A stretch of DNA of 64,000 bases from Pelagibius marinus (GCF_014925385.1 NZ_JACSDK010000001.1:558001-622000); one strand, 5' to 3'; counted from the first letter of the stretch, positions 50,512 through 60,967 are shown. Notes: generated from the sequence alone by a model not told the origin. Translations and numbers: made by a program.

Positions 50512-52086
50512 CTATTCCGCGGCCGCCTCGCCGCGCGCCGCGCCGCGGCCGATGAGGCTGTGGCCGGTCATGGCGTCGGGGCGGGGCAGGCCCATGAGGT
50601 CCAGCAGCGTCGGTGCGATGTCGGCCAGCCGCCCGTCGGAGAGGTCGTGGGCGCGCGCCGGGCCGTTGACCAGCAGCAGCGGCACCTTGTTCATGGTGTG
50701 GGCGGTGTGCGCCTGGCCGGTCTTTTCGTCGCTCATCTGCTCGGCGTTGCCGTGGTCGGCGGTCAGCAGGATGCAGCCGCCGGCTTCCCGTACCGCCTCG
50801 GACAGGCGGCCGACGCAGGTATCGACGGTGGCCACGGCCTTCATGGCGGCGGCCAGATCGCCGGTATGGCCCACCATGTCGCCGTTGGCGTAGTTGACCA
50901 CGATCAGGTCGAAGCTGCCGGCGGCGATGGCCGCGACCAGCCTGTCGGTCACCTCCGGCGCCGACATCTCCGGCTGCAGGTCGTAGGTGGCGACGTCGGG
51001 CGAGGGCACCAGGATGCGTTCCTCGCCCTCGAAGACCTCTTCGCGCCCGCCGTTGAAGAAGAAGGTGACGTGGGCGTACTTCTCGGTCTCGGCGATGCGC
51101 AGCTGCTTCTTGCCGGCCGCGGCGACGAGCTCGCCCAGGGTCTGGGTCAGCTCCAGCGGCGGGTAGAGCGTGGTGAGGAAGGCGTTCAGCTCGAGCGAAT
51201 ATTCCACCATGCCGACGGCCGCGGCGAAGTCCGGCCGCGCGGCGTTGTCGAAGCCGTCGAAGCCCGGGTCGAGCAGCGCCTGCAGGATCTCGCGCGCGCG
51301 GTCGGCGCGGAAGTTGGCCATGAAGAGGCCGTCGCCGTCCTTCATGCCGGTGTAGTCGCCGACCACGCTGGGCAGCACGAACTCGTCGGAGGTGTCGGCG
51401 GCGTAGCTCTGCTCGACGGCGGCCAGGGGATCGGCGGCCCGCTCGCCCTCGGCCTTCACCAGGGCGGCGAAGGCCTTCTCGACGCGGGCCCAGCGCTTGT
51501 CGCGGTCCATGGCGTAGTAGCGCCCGGAGATAGTCGCGAGGCGCGCCTTGGGCGCCTTCCTCTGGAAATCCTTCAGGTAGTCGAGGGCGCTGCGCGGCGG
51601 GGTGTCGCGGCCATCCAGGAAGGCGTGCACGGCGACCGGCACGCCGGCCTCGGCCAGGGTTTCGGCCAGGTAGGCAATCTGGTCCTGGTGGGAGTGCACG
51701 CCGCCGGGCGACAGCAGGCCCATGACGTGGGCGGTGCCGCCGGATTTCTTCAGCTTGGCGATGGCCTCGGTCAGGACCGGGTTCTTGGCGAAGCTGCCGT
51801 CGGCGACGGCGGCGTCGATGCGCGGCAGGTCCTGCATGACCACGCGCCCGGCGCCCAGGTTCATGTGGCCGACCTCGGAGTTGCCCATCTGGCCGCTGGG
51901 CAAGCCGACCTCGCCTTCCGAGGCGTCGACCAGGGCGTGCGGCTCTTCTTTGAACAGGCGATCCAGGTTCGGCGTCGGCCCCTCGCAGATGGCGTTGTTC
52001 TCGCAGCTTTCGCGATGGCCCCAGCCGTCCAGGATGCACAGCACAACGGGGCGCGGCTTATCGGGATGGGCGGTCGTGTCGGTCAT
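50512..52086 (-). CDS. gpmI: 2,3-bisphosphoglycerate-independent phosphoglycerate mutase
   Basis: Interconverts 3- and 2-phosphoglycerate in glycolysis/gluconeogenesis. 524 residues with alkaline-phosphatase-like metal sites: VVLCILDGWGHRESCENNAI, the catalytic Ser in GQMGNSEVGHMNLGAGR, VHAFLDGRDTPPRSALDYL, NFRADRAREILQAL, VVNYANGDMVGHTGDL and TADHGNAEQM. Length is slightly above the usual 510. It is followed directly by envC in a conserved alphaproteobacterial run. Confidence 0.97.
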   Translation of the reverse strand: MTDTTAHPDKPRPVVLCILDGWGHRESCENNAICEGPTPNLDRLFKEEPHALVDASEGEVGLPSGQMGNSEVGHMNLGAGRVVMQDLPRIDAAVADGSFAKNPVLTEAIAKLKKSGGTAHVMGLLSPGGVHSHQDQIAYLAETLAEAGVPVAVHAFLDGRDTPPRSALDYLKDFQRKAPKARLATISGRYYAMDRDKRWARVEKAFAALVKAEGERAADPLAAVEQSYAADTSDEFVLPSVVGDYTGMKDGDGLFMANFRADRAREILQALLDPGFDGFDNAARPDFAAAVGMVEYSLELNAFLTTLYPPLELTQTLGELVAAAGKKQLRIAETEKYAHVTFFFNGGREEVFEGEERILVPSPDVATYDLQPEMSAPEVTDRLVAAIAAGSFDLIVVNYANGDMVGHTGDLAAAMKAVATVDTCVGRLSEAVREAGGCILLTADHGNAEQMSDEKTGQAHTAHTMNKVPLLLVNGPARAHDLSDGRLADIAPTLLDLMGLPRPDAMTGHSLIGRGAARGEAAAE

Positions 52087-52133
52087 GGCGTTACTCTGAC
52101 GGCTCTATTGTCTCGTTCGATCCCCGGCAAGGC

Positions 52134-52592
52134 TCAATCCCGGTGGTAAGGATGTCCGGCGAGGATGCTCTCGGCGCGGAACAGCTGCTCGGCCAGCAGG
52201 CCCCGCACCAACATATGGGGCCAGGTCATACGCCCCAAGGAAAGAATGACGTCGGCGGCCTGGCGTGCGGCCGGAGAGAGTCCGTCGGCGCCGCCGATCA
52301 TGAAAGCCAGGTCCGCCACCCCTTCGTCCTGCCAGCGCCCCAGCAGGGCGGCGAAATCGCGGCTGGTCATCTCTTTGCCGCCCTCGTCCAGGGCGATGAC
52401 CTTGGCGCCCCGCGGCAGCGCCGCCAGCAGCAGCTCGCCTTCCTGCTCCTTCAGCGCCTCGGCCGGCAGGGGCCGGCGTTCCTCGACTTCCTTCAGGGTG
52501 ATCCGCCAGCGCAATCGCGCGGCGTAAAGCTCGTAAAGCTCCTTCGTGGCGCCGGCCTTGTTCCGGCCGACTGCCGCCAGGGTAATTCGCAT
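52134..52592 (-). CDS. rlmH: 23S rRNA (pseudouridine1915-N3)-methyltransferase
   Basis: SPOUT methyltransferase modifying helix 69 of 23S rRNA on the 70S ribosome. 152 residues: MRITLAAVGRNKAGATKELY, VIALDEGGKEMTSRDFAALL, the knot LAFMIGGADGLSP and LSLGRMTWPHMLVRGLLAEQ, and the invariant ending GHPYHR(D). Length matches the family. Confidence 0.97.
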   Translation of the reverse strand: MRITLAAVGRNKAGATKELYELYAARLRWRITLKEVEERRPLPAEALKEQEGELLLAALPRGAKVIALDEGGKEMTSRDFAALLGRWQDEGVADLAFMIGGADGLSPAARQAADVILSLGRMTWPHMLVRGLLAEQLFRAESILAGHPYHRD

Positions 52593-52676
52593 CGATCCAC
52601 CCGCACCGCCGACGCTCTGGGGCTGCCCGGGTTTCAGGCAGTCCGCTTGGCGCGGCCCGTCAGTTGCCCGCGAGGG

Positions 52677-53123
52677 TCAGTTAACGGTCGCGTCCAGCTC
52701 CGCTTCGCCGCCGGCCGGCGCCAGGTTCGCGCCCCACATCTTTTCCAGATTGTAGAAGCTGCGTACTTCCGGCCGAAACAGGTGGACGATCACGTCACCG
52801 CCGTCGATCAGCACCCAGTCGCAGCGCGCCTGGCCTTCCGCGGCGACGCCGTGGACGCCTTCGGCCTTCAGCTTCTCGCGCAGATGGTCGGCCATGGCGC
52901 CGACCTGCCGGGCCGAGCGGCCGGAGGCGATCACCATGAAGTCTGCGATGCTGGATTTGTCGGCGAGTTCGATGACGACGATGTCGTCCGCCTTGTCGTC
53001 TTCCAGGGACGACTCAACTACGGAAAGCAGGCGCCGGCTGTGGGCGAGAGCGTCCTGCAGATCGGCCCGGGGGGCCTTGGTCTTTTGGAGTATGACCCTA
53101 AATCTCCTCTTTGTGGTCGCCAA
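52677..53123 (-). CDS. rsfS: Ribosomal silencing factor RsfS
   Basis: Binds ribosomal protein uL14 and blocks subunit joining in stationary phase or starvation. The core is DDKADDIVVIELADKSSIAD, FMVIASGRSARQVGAMADHL, CDWVLIDGGDVIVHLF, then RPEVRSFYNLEKMWG. The start is uncertain: the longest frame opens with TTG at 53123 (148 residues), but AGAGGAG lies inside that frame at about 53104-53110 with no ATG/GTG/TTG well placed after it. The family core begins only around residue 40. Lies between nadD and rlmH as usual. Confidence 0.93.
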   Translation of the reverse strand: MATTKRRFRVILQKTKAPRADLQDALAHSRRLLSVVESSLEDDKADDIVVIELADKSSIADFMVIASGRSARQVGAMADHLREKLKAEGVHGVAAEGQARCDWVLIDGGDVIVHLFRPEVRSFYNLEKMWGANLAPAGGEAELDATVN

Positions 53124-53141
53124 GGGCCGGTCGCCCGCCGG

Positions 53142-53789
53142 TTAACCCTGCAACGGCGTTCGGGCCCTGATTTCGGTCGCTGACTGGGGGTTCAAGCGGC
53201 AACGTATGAAAGCCCAAGCCGGCGGCCTTGCCTCCGCCAGGTGCCGCGCCGAGCTGTCATTCAGCCGGTACCGGGCAAAAGCGCGCGCCGCCTTACCTGA
53301 CAGCGCCCTTAAAGAATAGGAGGGGCGGTCGAAAACCGCAACGGGTAGGCTATTAAAGATTTGTGGCCAGTCCTGCCATTTATGAACTTGAATCAAGTTA
53401 TCTGCGCCCATGAGCCAGACGAAGTTCACCCGCGGCAGCAGGTGGGTCAGGGCACGCAGGGTATCGGCCGTATAGGCGCTGCCCAGGCGGGTCTCCAGAC
53501 CGGTCACCAGGATACGGGGGTCGTCGGCGGCTTCCCGCGCCCGGGCCAGGCGCTCGGCCAGGGGGGCCATCTCCTCGGGCGACTTCAGGGGGTTCTGCGG
53601 CGAGACCAGCCACCACACCCGGTCGAGGCCGAGGCGGGTCAGCGCCTCGTGGGAGATCTCCCGGTGCCCGGCGTGGGCCGGGTTGAAGGAGCCGCCCAGG
53701 AGGCCGACGCGCGTGCCCGGCGGCGGCACCTGGCCTGCCAGCTCGGCGCCCAGTTCGGCCCGGGTCAGCCCGGGGAGCGGCGCGGTCAT
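53142..53789 (-). CDS. nadD: Nicotinate-nucleotide adenylyltransferase
   Basis: Converts nicotinate mononucleotide to deamido-NAD. 215 residues: VGLLGGSFNPAHAGHREISH is the nucleotidyltransferase HxGH motif, with VWWLVSPQNPLKSPEEM and FVWLMGADNLIQVHKWQDWP for substrate binding. The C-terminal ISSTxIR-type motif is degenerate (SATEIRAR). The first 20 residues are an extension common in this class. 18 bp precede rsfS. Confidence 0.96.
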   Translation of the reverse strand: MTAPLPGLTRAELGAELAGQVPPPGTRVGLLGGSFNPAHAGHREISHEALTRLGLDRVWWLVSPQNPLKSPEEMAPLAERLARAREAADDPRILVTGLETRLGSAYTADTLRALTHLLPRVNFVWLMGADNLIQVHKWQDWPQIFNSLPVAVFDRPSYSLRALSGKAARAFARYRLNDSSARHLAEARPPAWAFIRCRLNPQSATEIRARTPLQG

Positions 53790-53868
53790 GGCTTTTCGAC
53801 GTCCGGTTTCATGGCGCCTGGATCAGAAACCAGCCGACCGCCGGAGACAAGCCATAATGAAACCCGGT

Positions 53869-54876
53869 CTAAACCGCGGTTTCCTCGGGCAGGCGGCCTT
53901 CTTCCACCGCGTGGCAGGCCACCGTCACGCCCTCGGCCGCCAGCATCGCCGGACGCTCCGTGCGGCAGCGCTCGTTGGCGTAGGGGCAGCGCGGGTTGAA
54001 GGCGCAGCCGCCCGGCGGGTTCAGCGGCGAGGGCAGTTCGCCCGAGAGCTTGATGCGCTGGCGCTTCTGGGTCGGGTCCGCCTTGGGCGTGGCCGAGAGC
54101 AGGGCCTGGGTGTAGGGGTGCCGCGGCCTGGCGAAGACCGCGTCGCGCGGGCCCTGCTCCACCGGGCGGCCGAGGTACATGACGATGACCTCGTCGGCGA
54201 TGTGGCGCACCACCGAGAGGTCGTGGGAGATGAAGAGGTAGGCCAGGTCGAACTCTTCCTGCAGGTCGGCCAGCAGGTTCAGGACCTGCGCCTGGATCGA
54301 CACGTCCAGCGCCGAGACCGGCTCGTCCAGCACCACGATGTCCGGGTTCAGCATCAGCGCACGGGCGATGGCGATGCGCTGACGCTGGCCGCCGGAGAAC
54401 ATGTGCGGGTAGCGCTCGTAGTGTTCCGGGCGCAGGCCGACACGGGCCATCATGGCTTCCGCCGCCTCGCGGCGCTCGGCCGCCGACATCTTCCGGTTGA
54501 TGAGCAGCGGCTCCTCCAGGATGGTGCCGATCTTCTGGCGCGGGTTGAGCGAGCCGTAGGGGTCCTGGAAGACGATCTGCACGGACTGGCGCAGCTTGCG
54601 TTGGGTCTCGCCCTTGGCCTCGGTGACATCGGCGTCGCCGAGCACGAGGTTCCCCGCGGTCGGCCGCTCGATCAGGGTGACCAGGCGCGCCAGGGTCGAC
54701 TTGCCGCAGCCGGACTCGCCGACCACCGCCAGGGTCTTGCCGGCGGTCAGCGAAAAACCGACGCCGTCCAGCGCCTTCAATGTCGCCGCGCCGGAGAACA
54801 TCCCGCCGCCCACCTTGTAGTGGCGGGCCAGGTCGCGGGCCTCGAGCACGCGGCGCCCAGTGGGCCGGCCGCTCAT
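53869..54876 (-). CDS. dppF: Dipeptide ABC transporter ATP-binding protein DppF-like
   Basis: One of two ATPases of the dipeptide importer. 335 residues: Walker [18 protein letters not shown]-loop [12 protein letters not shown], signature [17 protein letters not shown], Walker [18 protein letters not shown], and the oligopeptide-ATPase C-terminal extension with Cys ([19 protein letters not shown]) that binds an iron-sulfur cluster in relatives. Start at 54876 (MSGRPTG), overlapping the dppD stop by 4 bp. Confidence 0.93.
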   Translation of the reverse strand: MSGRPTGRRVLEARDLARHYKVGGGMFSGAATLKALDGVGFSLTAGKTLAVVGESGCGKSTLARLVTLIERPTAGNLVLGDADVTEAKGETQRKLRQSVQIVFQDPYGSLNPRQKIGTILEEPLLINRKMSAAERREAAEAMMARVGLRPEHYERYPHMFSGGQRQRIAIARALMLNPDIVVLDEPVSALDVSIQAQVLNLLADLQEEFDLAYLFISHDLSVVRHIADEVIVMYLGRPVEQGPRDAVFARPRHPYTQALLSATPKADPTQKRQRIKLSGELPSPLNPPGGCAFNPRCPYANERCRTERPAMLAAEGVTVACHAVEEGRLPEETAV

Positions 54877-55862
54877 GCGTCTTCTCCCTGGTGTTCGGGG
54901 TGACCTTGCGGCACGCCGCGGCTCAGCGGGTAGTGGCACAGCGCGCCTCTGTTCAGGACCGGAACCTCTTGGCGGCAGCGCTCCGTGGCGAAGCCGCAGC
55001 GCGGGTTGAAGAGGCAGCCGCCGGGGCGGTCGAGCTGGCCCGGTACCACGCCGGCGATCGACGGCAGGCGCTTGGAGGTGGCGCGCTCCGGCAGGGCGGC
55101 CAGCAGGGCGGCCGTATAGGGATGGTGCGGGTCGTCGAAGAGGCTCTCGACAGGCTGCTTTTCCACCTGCTGGCCGGCGTACTGCACGGTGACGCGCTCG
55201 GCGGTCTCGGCCACCACGCCCAGGTCGTGGGTGATCAGCACCAGGGCCATGTCGCGTTCGCGCTGCAGCTCGACCAGCAGCTCCAGGATCTGCGCCTGGA
55301 TGGTGACGTCCAGGGCTGTGGTCGGCTCGTCGGCGATCAGCAGGCGCGGGTTGCAGGCGATGGCGATGGCGATCATCACGCGCTGGTTCATGCCGCCGGA
55401 CATCTGGTGCGGGAAGGCCGAAAGCCGCGTCTCCGGCGCCGGGATGCCGACCAACTCCAGCAGCTCGATGGCGCGGCGGCGGTGCTCGGCGCGCGACCCG
55501 CCCAGGTGGGTCTTCAGCGACTCGGTGATCTGGAAGCCGACGGTGAAGCAGGGGTTCAGCGAGGTCATGGGCTCCTGGAAGATCATCGCCATGTCCTTGC
55601 CGATGATCTTGCGCCGCTCCCGGGGCGCCATGGTCAAGAGGTCACGGCCGTCGAAGGCCAGGCAGTCGGCGGTCACCTTGGCGGTCCAGGGCAGCAGGCC
55701 CATGAGCGCCAGCATGGAGACCGACTTGCCCGAGCCGGACTCGCCGACGATGGCGACCAGCTCGCCCTTGGCGATGTCCAGGTCGACGGAATCGACGGCG
55801 CGGAACAGGCCGTGGGCGGTCTGGAAGTCGACCGAGAGGTTGCGGATCTCGAGTAGGCTCAT
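54873..55862 (-). CDS. dppD: Dipeptide ABC transporter ATP-binding protein DppD-like
   Basis: 329 residues: [20 protein letters not shown], Walker [19 protein letters not shown]-loop [16 protein letters not shown], signature [20 protein letters not shown], Walker [19 protein letters not shown], the H-loop in [10 protein letters not shown], and the C-terminal [19 protein letters not shown] at 55862, 8 bp after the dppC reading frame ends. Confidence 0.94.
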   Translation of the reverse strand: MSLLEIRNLSVDFQTAHGLFRAVDSVDLDIAKGELVAIVGESGSGKSVSMLALMGLLPWTAKVTADCLAFDGRDLLTMAPRERRKIIGKDMAMIFQEPMTSLNPCFTVGFQITESLKTHLGGSRAEHRRRAIELLELVGIPAPETRLSAFPHQMSGGMNQRVMIAIAIACNPRLLIADEPTTALDVTIQAQILELLVELQRERDMALVLITHDLGVVAETAERVTVQYAGQQVEKQPVESLFDDPHHPYTAALLAALPERATSKRLPSIAGVVPGQLDRPGGCLFNPRCGFATERCRQEVPVLNRGALCHYPLSRGVPQGHPEHQGEDA

Positions 55863-55869
55863 GGCAGGC

Positions 55870-56786
55870 TCATGACCGTTTCAACTTCGGGTCCAGCGCG
55901 TCGCGCAGCCCGTCCCCGAAGAGGTTGATGGCAAGAACGGTGATGAGAATGGCCAGGCCCGGGAAGGTCACCACCCACCAGGCGCTGGTGATGAACTCGC
56001 GGGCGTCCGACAGCATGGCGCCCCACTCCGGCGTGGGGGGGTGGGCGCCCCGGGCCCGGGAACCCGGCGCCGCCCCCGCCCAAGGATCGCGTTGGAAAAG
56101 GACAGCGTCGCCTGCACGATCAAGGGTGCCATGCAGTTGGGCAGCACGGTGACGAACATCAGGCGCGGCAGGCGGGCGCCGGCGACGCGGGCCGAGGTGA
56201 CGTAGTCGCGGGTGCTCTCGGAAACCACCGAGGCGCGGGTCAGGCGCACGAAGTGCGGCAGCACCACCACGGCGACGGCGATCATGGCGTTGGTCAGGCT
56301 GGGGCCCAGGATGGTGACCAGGACGAGGGCGAGCAGGATGGCTGGGAAAGCGAGGATGATGTCCATTGTGCGGGCGATCAGCGTCTCGACGGTGCCGCGG
56401 AAGAAGCCGGCAATGAGGCCCAGCGTAATGCCGGCACTGAAGGCGATGGTGATGACGACGGTGCCGACGTAGAGCGAATAGCGCGCACCGTGGATGAGCC
56501 GTGAAAGCATGTCGCGCCCGACGGCGTCGGTGCCGAGGATGAAGTCCCAGGAACCGCCCTCCATCCACACCGGCGGCACGAGAAAGTGGCCGCGGTATTG
56601 ATGGATTGGCGAGTGCGGCGCCACCACGTCGGCGAAGACGGCCAGCAGCACCAGCAGCACGATGATGCCGAGCCCGGCGACGGCGCCGTTGTTTTCGGAG
56701 AAGTAGTGCCAGAACTCGCGCAGGCGCTCGGCGCGGACGTTGCGCTTGGCGGCGGGGATCTTCAGAGCTTCGTCGCTGCTCGACAT
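55870..56786 (-). pseudogene. dppC: Dipeptide ABC transporter permease DppC-like, frameshifted
   Basis: Permease subunit broken into two frames. From 56786 the protein is normal for about 235 residues ([19 protein letters not shown], the EAA region [40 protein letters not shown]). After AILG it becomes Arg/Pro-rich and closes at 55968. A second frame resumes with [19 protein letters not shown] and runs through the last helix to LDPKLKRS at 55870. The gene length of 917 bp is one base short of a multiple of three. The break falls in 56043-56081, where only two of 39 bases are A/T. Either a sequencing error or a true mutation. Confidence 0.8.
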
Positions 56787-56795
56787 TTGTCCCTC

Positions 56796-57809
56796 CTAGC
56801 GCCGGTAACGGATGCGCGGGTTGATGAGGCCGTAGAGCAGCTCGACGGTAATGTTCACGATCATCACGATGCCGGCGATCAGCAGCAGGCCGCCCTGCAC
56901 CGAGGGGTAGTCGCGGCGCGAGATGGAATCGACCATCCACTTGCCGATGCCCGGCCAGGCGAAGATGGTCTCGGTCAGGATGGCGCCGCCCAGCAGGGTG
57001 CCAACCAAGAGGCCGATTACGGTGATGACGGGGATCAGCGCATTGCGCAGCGCGTGCAGCCCGATCACGCGCGAAGGCGCCAGGCCTTTGGCTCTTGCCG
57101 TGCGCACATAGTCCTCGCTCAGCACCTCCAGCATGGCCGAGCGCGTCTGCCGTGCGATGACCGCCAGCGGAATGGTGCCCAGCACGATGGTCGGCAGCAC
57201 CAAGTGGCTGAGGGCCGACCAAAAGGCGCCCTTCTCGCCCGACAGCAGGCTGTCGATCAGCATGAAGCCGGTCGGTTGGTCGAAGAAGTAGAGAATGTCG
57301 ATGCGTCCCGACACCGGAGTCCAGGACAGCGGCGGCGTGGAGAACAGGATGATGAGGATCAGCGCCCACCAGAAGATCGGCATGGAATAGCCGGTCAGCG
57401 CGCTGCCCATCAGGGTGTGGTCGAACCAGGAGCCGCGTTTCACCGCGGCGATGATGCCGGCGGGCAGGCCGAGGACGGTGGCGAAGATCATGGCGCAGAT
57501 GGAAAGCTCCAGCGTCGCCGGAAAGAGGGTGAAGAACTCCTCCAAGACCGGTTGTCTGGTGACCAGGGAATTGCCGAGGTCACCCTGCAGGACGTCGGCA
57601 ACGTAGAGAAGGTACTGTTGCCAGATGGGCTTGTCGAAGCCGAGCAGGGCCATCAGCTCGGCATGGCGTTCCGGCGTCACCCCGCGCTCGCCGGCCAGTA
57701 GCGTCGCCGGGTCGCCGGGCAGCAGCCGGATGAAGGCGAAGGACAGCACGGTGATGCCGAAGAAGGTCGGAATCATCTGCGCGAACTTGGTGATGAGAAA
57801 GCGGAGCAT
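56796..57809 (-). CDS. dppB: Dipeptide ABC transporter permease DppB-like
   Basis: 337-residue inner-membrane permease with six helices. Seen: [20 protein letters not shown], the long N-terminal periplasmic loop ([20 protein letters not shown]), [20 protein letters not shown], the EAA motif region [20 protein letters not shown] with [10 protein letters not shown], and the final [18 protein letters not shown]. Gene order A-B-C-D-F is that of enterobacterial dpp. Confidence 0.95.
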   Translation of the reverse strand: MLRFLITKFAQMIPTFFGITVLSFAFIRLLPGDPATLLAGERGVTPERHAELMALLGFDKPIWQQYLLYVADVLQGDLGNSLVTRQPVLEEFFTLFPATLELSICAMIFATVLGLPAGIIAAVKRGSWFDHTLMGSALTGYSMPIFWWALILIILFSTPPLSWTPVSGRIDILYFFDQPTGFMLIDSLLSGEKGAFWSALSHLVLPTIVLGTIPLAVIARQTRSAMLEVLSEDYVRTARAKGLAPSRVIGLHALRNALIPVITVIGLLVGTLLGGAILTETIFAWPGIGKWMVDSISRRDYPSVQGGLLLIAGIVMIVNITVELLYGLINPRIRYRR

Positions 57810-57852
57810 GTCGTCTTGGCCCGGGGCGACTCGCAGGGCGGCTGAAGCGCGA

Positions 57853-57879
57853 ACGGGAGGAGCTTAAAGCTCCTCCCGT
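57853..57879 (-). promoter_or_regulatory. Perfect palindromic hairpin between dppA and dppB
   Basis: A 13-bp stem (ACGGGAGGAGCTT / AAGCTCCTCCCGT) around a single central base lies 24 bp after the dppA stop. With no U-tract it probably protects the abundant dppA message or partly attenuates dppBCDF, as in other binding-protein operons. Confidence 0.6.
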
Positions 57880-57903
57880 CCGTTTCTGATCAGCGTGACC
57901 GGC

Positions 57904-59499
57904 TTACTCTTCGATGTCGACGCCGTAGAAGACGTGACCGCCGAAGGGGTCGATCTTGAAGTTCTTCACTTCCTTGCGGATCGGCTTGAAGACGACCGAG
58001 TGCGCGATGGTCGCCCAGGGGGCCTGTTCCTTGAACACGGTCTGGGCCTGCTTGTAGAGCTCAGCGCGCTTGTCGTTGTCGCTCACGACCTTGGCCTTCT
58101 GGATCAGGTCCTCGAAGGGCTTGTAGCACCACTGGGCGCGGTTCGACCCGCCGACGCCGTCACAGCCCAGCAGCACGGCCAGGAAGTTGTCCGGGTCGCC
58201 GTTGTCGCCGGTCCAGCCCAGCAGTACGGCACCGTCGCGATCCTTGCTCTTGGAACGCTCCAGGTACTCACCCCACTCGTAGCTGACGATCTCCGCCTCG
58301 ACGCCGATCGCGGCCCAGTCGGCCTGGATCAGCTCGGCCATGCGGCGGGCGTTGGGGTTGTAGGGACGCTGCACCGGCATCGCCCAGATCGCGGTCTTCA
58401 GGTTGGTGACCCCGGCTTCCTCCAGCAGCGCCTTGGCGGTGTCCGGATTGTAGGCATCGTCAACCGTGGCCTCGTTGTAGGACCAGATGGTCGGCGGGAT
58501 CGGATTCTTGGCGATCTTGCCGGCACCCTGGAAGACGCCGTCGATAATGGCCTGCTTGTTGATGGCCAGGTTCAGGGCCTTGCGCACCGCGGGATTGTCG
58601 AAAGGCGGCTTCAGGGCGTTGTAGGCCAGGTAGCCGACGTTCAGGCCTTCCTGCTGCAGCAGGTTGATGTCCGGGTCCGCCTTCATGGCCTCGATGTCGG
58701 CCGGGTTCGGATAGGGCATCACATGGCACTCGCCGGCCTTCAGCTTCTGGTAGCGCACGCTGGCGTCCGGCGTGATGGCGAAGATCAGGTTGTCGATGTC
58801 GGCCTTGCCGCGCCAGTAGGCCGGGTGCGCCTTGTAGCGGATCACCGCGTCCTTCTGATAGGCGACGAGCTGGAAGGGACCGGTGCCGACCGGCTCCAGG
58901 TCGACCTTCTCCGGCGTGCCGGCTTCCATCATCTTGTCGGCATACTCGGCCGAGAGGATGGAGGCGAAGTCCATCGCCAGGTTGGCGATCATCGGCGCTT
59001 CGGGACGGTTGAGGACGAACTTCACGGTGTAGTCGTCGACCTTCACGATGTCCTTGATCAGGTCGGGCATCGACATGCCGTTGAAGTACTCGTAAGCGCC
59101 GCCGGAAACACCGTGGTAGGGGTGGTTCTTGTCCCACTGGCGGGCGAAGGAGAACACCACGTCATCGGCGTTGAAGTCGCGCGACGGCGTGAAGTTCTCG
59201 GTGGTCTGCCACTTCACACCCTTGCGCAGGTGGAAGGTGTATTCCAGACCGTCATCGGTCACGTCCCAGGTCTCTGCCAGCGCCGGCTCGATGTTGGTGG
59301 TGCCGGTGGTGAATTCGACCAGCTTGTTGAACACCTGACGCGAGGACGCGTCGAAGGTGGTGCCGGCGGTATACAGCGATGGGTTGAAGCCCTCGGGGCT
59401 GCCTTCCGAGCAGAAGACCAGGGTCTTCGCCTCGGCAGCGGCGGTCACGCTGGCGGCCATAATCAGGCCGAGCGCAGTCATGCTAAGCGTTCTCTTCAT
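57904..59499 (-). CDS. dppA: Dipeptide ABC transporter substrate-binding protein DppA-like
   Basis: Periplasmic solute-binding protein (SBP family 5) for dipeptides. 531 residues: signal peptide ([18 protein letters not shown]), [20 protein letters not shown] (typical DppA start), [50 protein letters not shown] and [14 protein letters not shown]. Two Cys near the C terminus ([17 protein letters not shown]) correspond to the DppA disulfide. AGGGAG precedes the start. Confidence 0.95.
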   Translation of the reverse strand: MKRTLSMTALGLIMAASVTAAAEAKTLVFCSEGSPEGFNPSLYTAGTTFDASSRQVFNKLVEFTTGTTNIEPALAETWDVTDDGLEYTFHLRKGVKWQTTENFTPSRDFNADDVVFSFARQWDKNHPYHGVSGGAYEYFNGMSMPDLIKDIVKVDDYTVKFVLNRPEAPMIANLAMDFASILSAEYADKMMEAGTPEKVDLEPVGTGPFQLVAYQKDAVIRYKAHPAYWRGKADIDNLIFAITPDASVRYQKLKAGECHVMPYPNPADIEAMKADPDINLLQQEGLNVGYLAYNALKPPFDNPAVRKALNLAINKQAIIDGVFQGAGKIAKNPIPPTIWSYNEATVDDAYNPDTAKALLEEAGVTNLKTAIWAMPVQRPYNPNARRMAELIQADWAAIGVEAEIVSYEWGEYLERSKSKDRDGAVLLGWTGDNGDPDNFLAVLLGCDGVGGSNRAQWCYKPFEDLIQKAKVVSDNDKRAELYKQAQTVFKEQAPWATIAHSVVFKPIRKEVKNFKIDPFGGHVFYGVDIEE

Positions 59500-59553
59500 T
59501 AAGTAGTCTCCCTGCAGTAGCCGTTAGTGACTTGCTGTCTTAATTGCGGCTTG

Positions 59554-59613
59554 GGCGCAATATCGCGCCTTCTCTGAATTGGCAAGCTAAATAGCCCGTC
59601 GATCATATGTCAA
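59554..59613 (-). promoter_or_regulatory. Promoter and palindrome upstream of dppA
   Basis: On the minus strand a perfect TTGACA (59608-59613) is followed 14 bp later by TATTTA (59593-59588) or 17 bp later by TTAGCT, about 85-115 bp before the dppA start. Just downstream is GGCGC-N6-GCGCC (59554-59569), a hairpin or operator in the 5' leader. This shows that the dpp operon has its own promoter after proA. Confidence 0.45.
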
Positions 59614-59683
59614 CGAACAAACCCGCCCGCCGCCGCCGGCGGTGGGGATAAGCGCGGCCGGCGCCCGAAGGATGCCAGCGCTG

Positions 59684-60967
59684 TCAGGGCCGGGTCTGGC
59701 CCTGGCCCTGCACCTTATACTTGTAACTGGTCAGCTGCTCGGCGCCGACCGGGCCGCGGGCATGCATCTTCCCCGTGGAGATGCCGATCTCCGCTCCCAT
59801 CCCGAATTCTCCACCATCGGCGAACTGAGTCGAGGCGTTGTGCATCACGATTCCGGCATCCACCTCGTTCATGAAACGGGCCGCGGCGGCGGCGTCCTCG
59901 GTGACGATGGCCTCGGTATGGTGGGAGCCGTGGCGGTTGATGTGGGCGATGGCCTCGTCCAGGCCGGAGACCACCTTCACGGCGATGATCGGCGCCAGGT
60001 ATTCGGTGTCCCAGTCCGCGGGCGTCGCCGCCTCGGCCTGCGGCATCACCCGGCGCACGATCTCGTCGCCGCGGATGGCGCAGTCGGCTTCGCTAAGGGC
60101 CTTCAGCAGGTCGGCCAGCAGGGTCTCGGCCAGGGCCGCGTCGACCAGCAGGGTCTCGGTCGCCCCGCAGATGCCGGTGCGCCGCATCTTGGCGTTGACC
60201 ACGATCTTCACCGCCTTTTCCGGGTCGGCGGCGGTGTGGACGTAGGTATGCACCATGCCGTCCAGGTGGCTGAACACGGGGATGCGGCTTTCGCGCTGGA
60301 TGCGTTCGATCAGGCCCCGGCCGCCGCGCGGCACGATGACGTCGACGCTGTCGCTCATGGTCAACAGGATGCCGACGGCGGCGCGGTCGGTGGTGGGGAT
60401 GCGCTGGATCGCGGCCTCGGGCAGCCCGGCTTCCTTCAGGCCCGCCTGCAGGCAGTCCAGGATGGCGCCCGACGAATGGAAGCTCTCGGAGCCGCCGCGC
60501 AGGATGGCGGCGTTGCCCGACTTGAGGCACAGCGCGCCGGCGTCGGCGGTCACGTTGGGCCGGCTTTCGTAGATAATGCCGATGACGCCCAGGGGCACGG
60601 AGACGCGGGCAATCTTCAGGCCGTTGGGACGGTCCCACTCGGCCAGCACGCGGCCCACGGGATCGGGCAGCCCGGCGACCTCCTCGACGCCCTTGGCCAT
60701 GGCCTCGATGCGCTCGGGCGTCAGCTCCAGGCGGTCCAGCAGGGCCGGGGTCAGGCCCTTGGCCCGGGCGGCGGCCATGTCCTTGGCGTTCGCGGCGGCG
60801 ATCTTCTCCGCGTTGTCGCGGATCGCCCGGGCGGCGGCCATCAGGGCGCGGATCTTCACCTCCGGGTCGGCAAGGGCCAGCGCGGCGGCGGCGGCGCGGG
60901 CCGCGGCGCCCAGCGCCGTCATGGTGCTCTGGAGGTCTTCCTCTTTGAGGGCCGCTTCGGCGGGCAT
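59684..60967 (-). CDS. proA: Glutamate-5-semialdehyde dehydrogenase
   Basis: Second step of proline synthesis: reduces glutamyl-5-phosphate with NADPH. 427 residues: [60 protein letters not shown], the catalytic Cys in [19 protein letters not shown], and THNA-like [20 protein letters not shown]. Normal length. Lies 39 bp downstream of proB. Confidence 0.97.
   Translation of the reverse strand: MPAEAALKEEDLQSTMTALGAAARAAAAALALADPEVKIRALMAAARAIRDNAEKIAAANAKDMAAARAKGLTPALLDRLELTPERIEAMAKGVEEVAGLPDPVGRVLAEWDRPNGLKIARVSVPLGVIGIIYESRPNVTADAGALCLKSGNAAILRGGSESFHSSGAILDCLQAGLKEAGLPEAAIQRIPTTDRAAVGILLTMSDSVDVIVPRGGRGLIERIQRESRIPVFSHLDGMVHTYVHTAADPEKAVKIVVNAKMRRTGICGATETLLVDAALAETLLADLLKALSEADCAIRGDEIVRRVMPQAEAATPADWDTEYLAPIIAVKVVSGLDEAIAHINRHGSHHTEAIVTEDAAAAARFMNEVDAGIVMHNASTQFADGGEFGMGAEIGISTGKMHARGPVGAEQLTSYKYKVQGQGQTRP

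Noticed and set aside
49124-52039. A 971-codon minus-strand frame spanning gpmI and envC, apparently one giant protein
   Set aside because: Only the part after the gpmI stop (from 50509) has EnvC features. The upstream part is gpmI read out of frame and is Arg/Pro/Gly-rich, as GC-rich shadow frames are.
56035-56041. The G7 tract as the sole cause of the dppC frameshift
   Set aside because: Adding a base there leaves one extra residue before PPTPEWG, and the upstream segment still does not read as the family sequence. The fault lies within 56043-56081.
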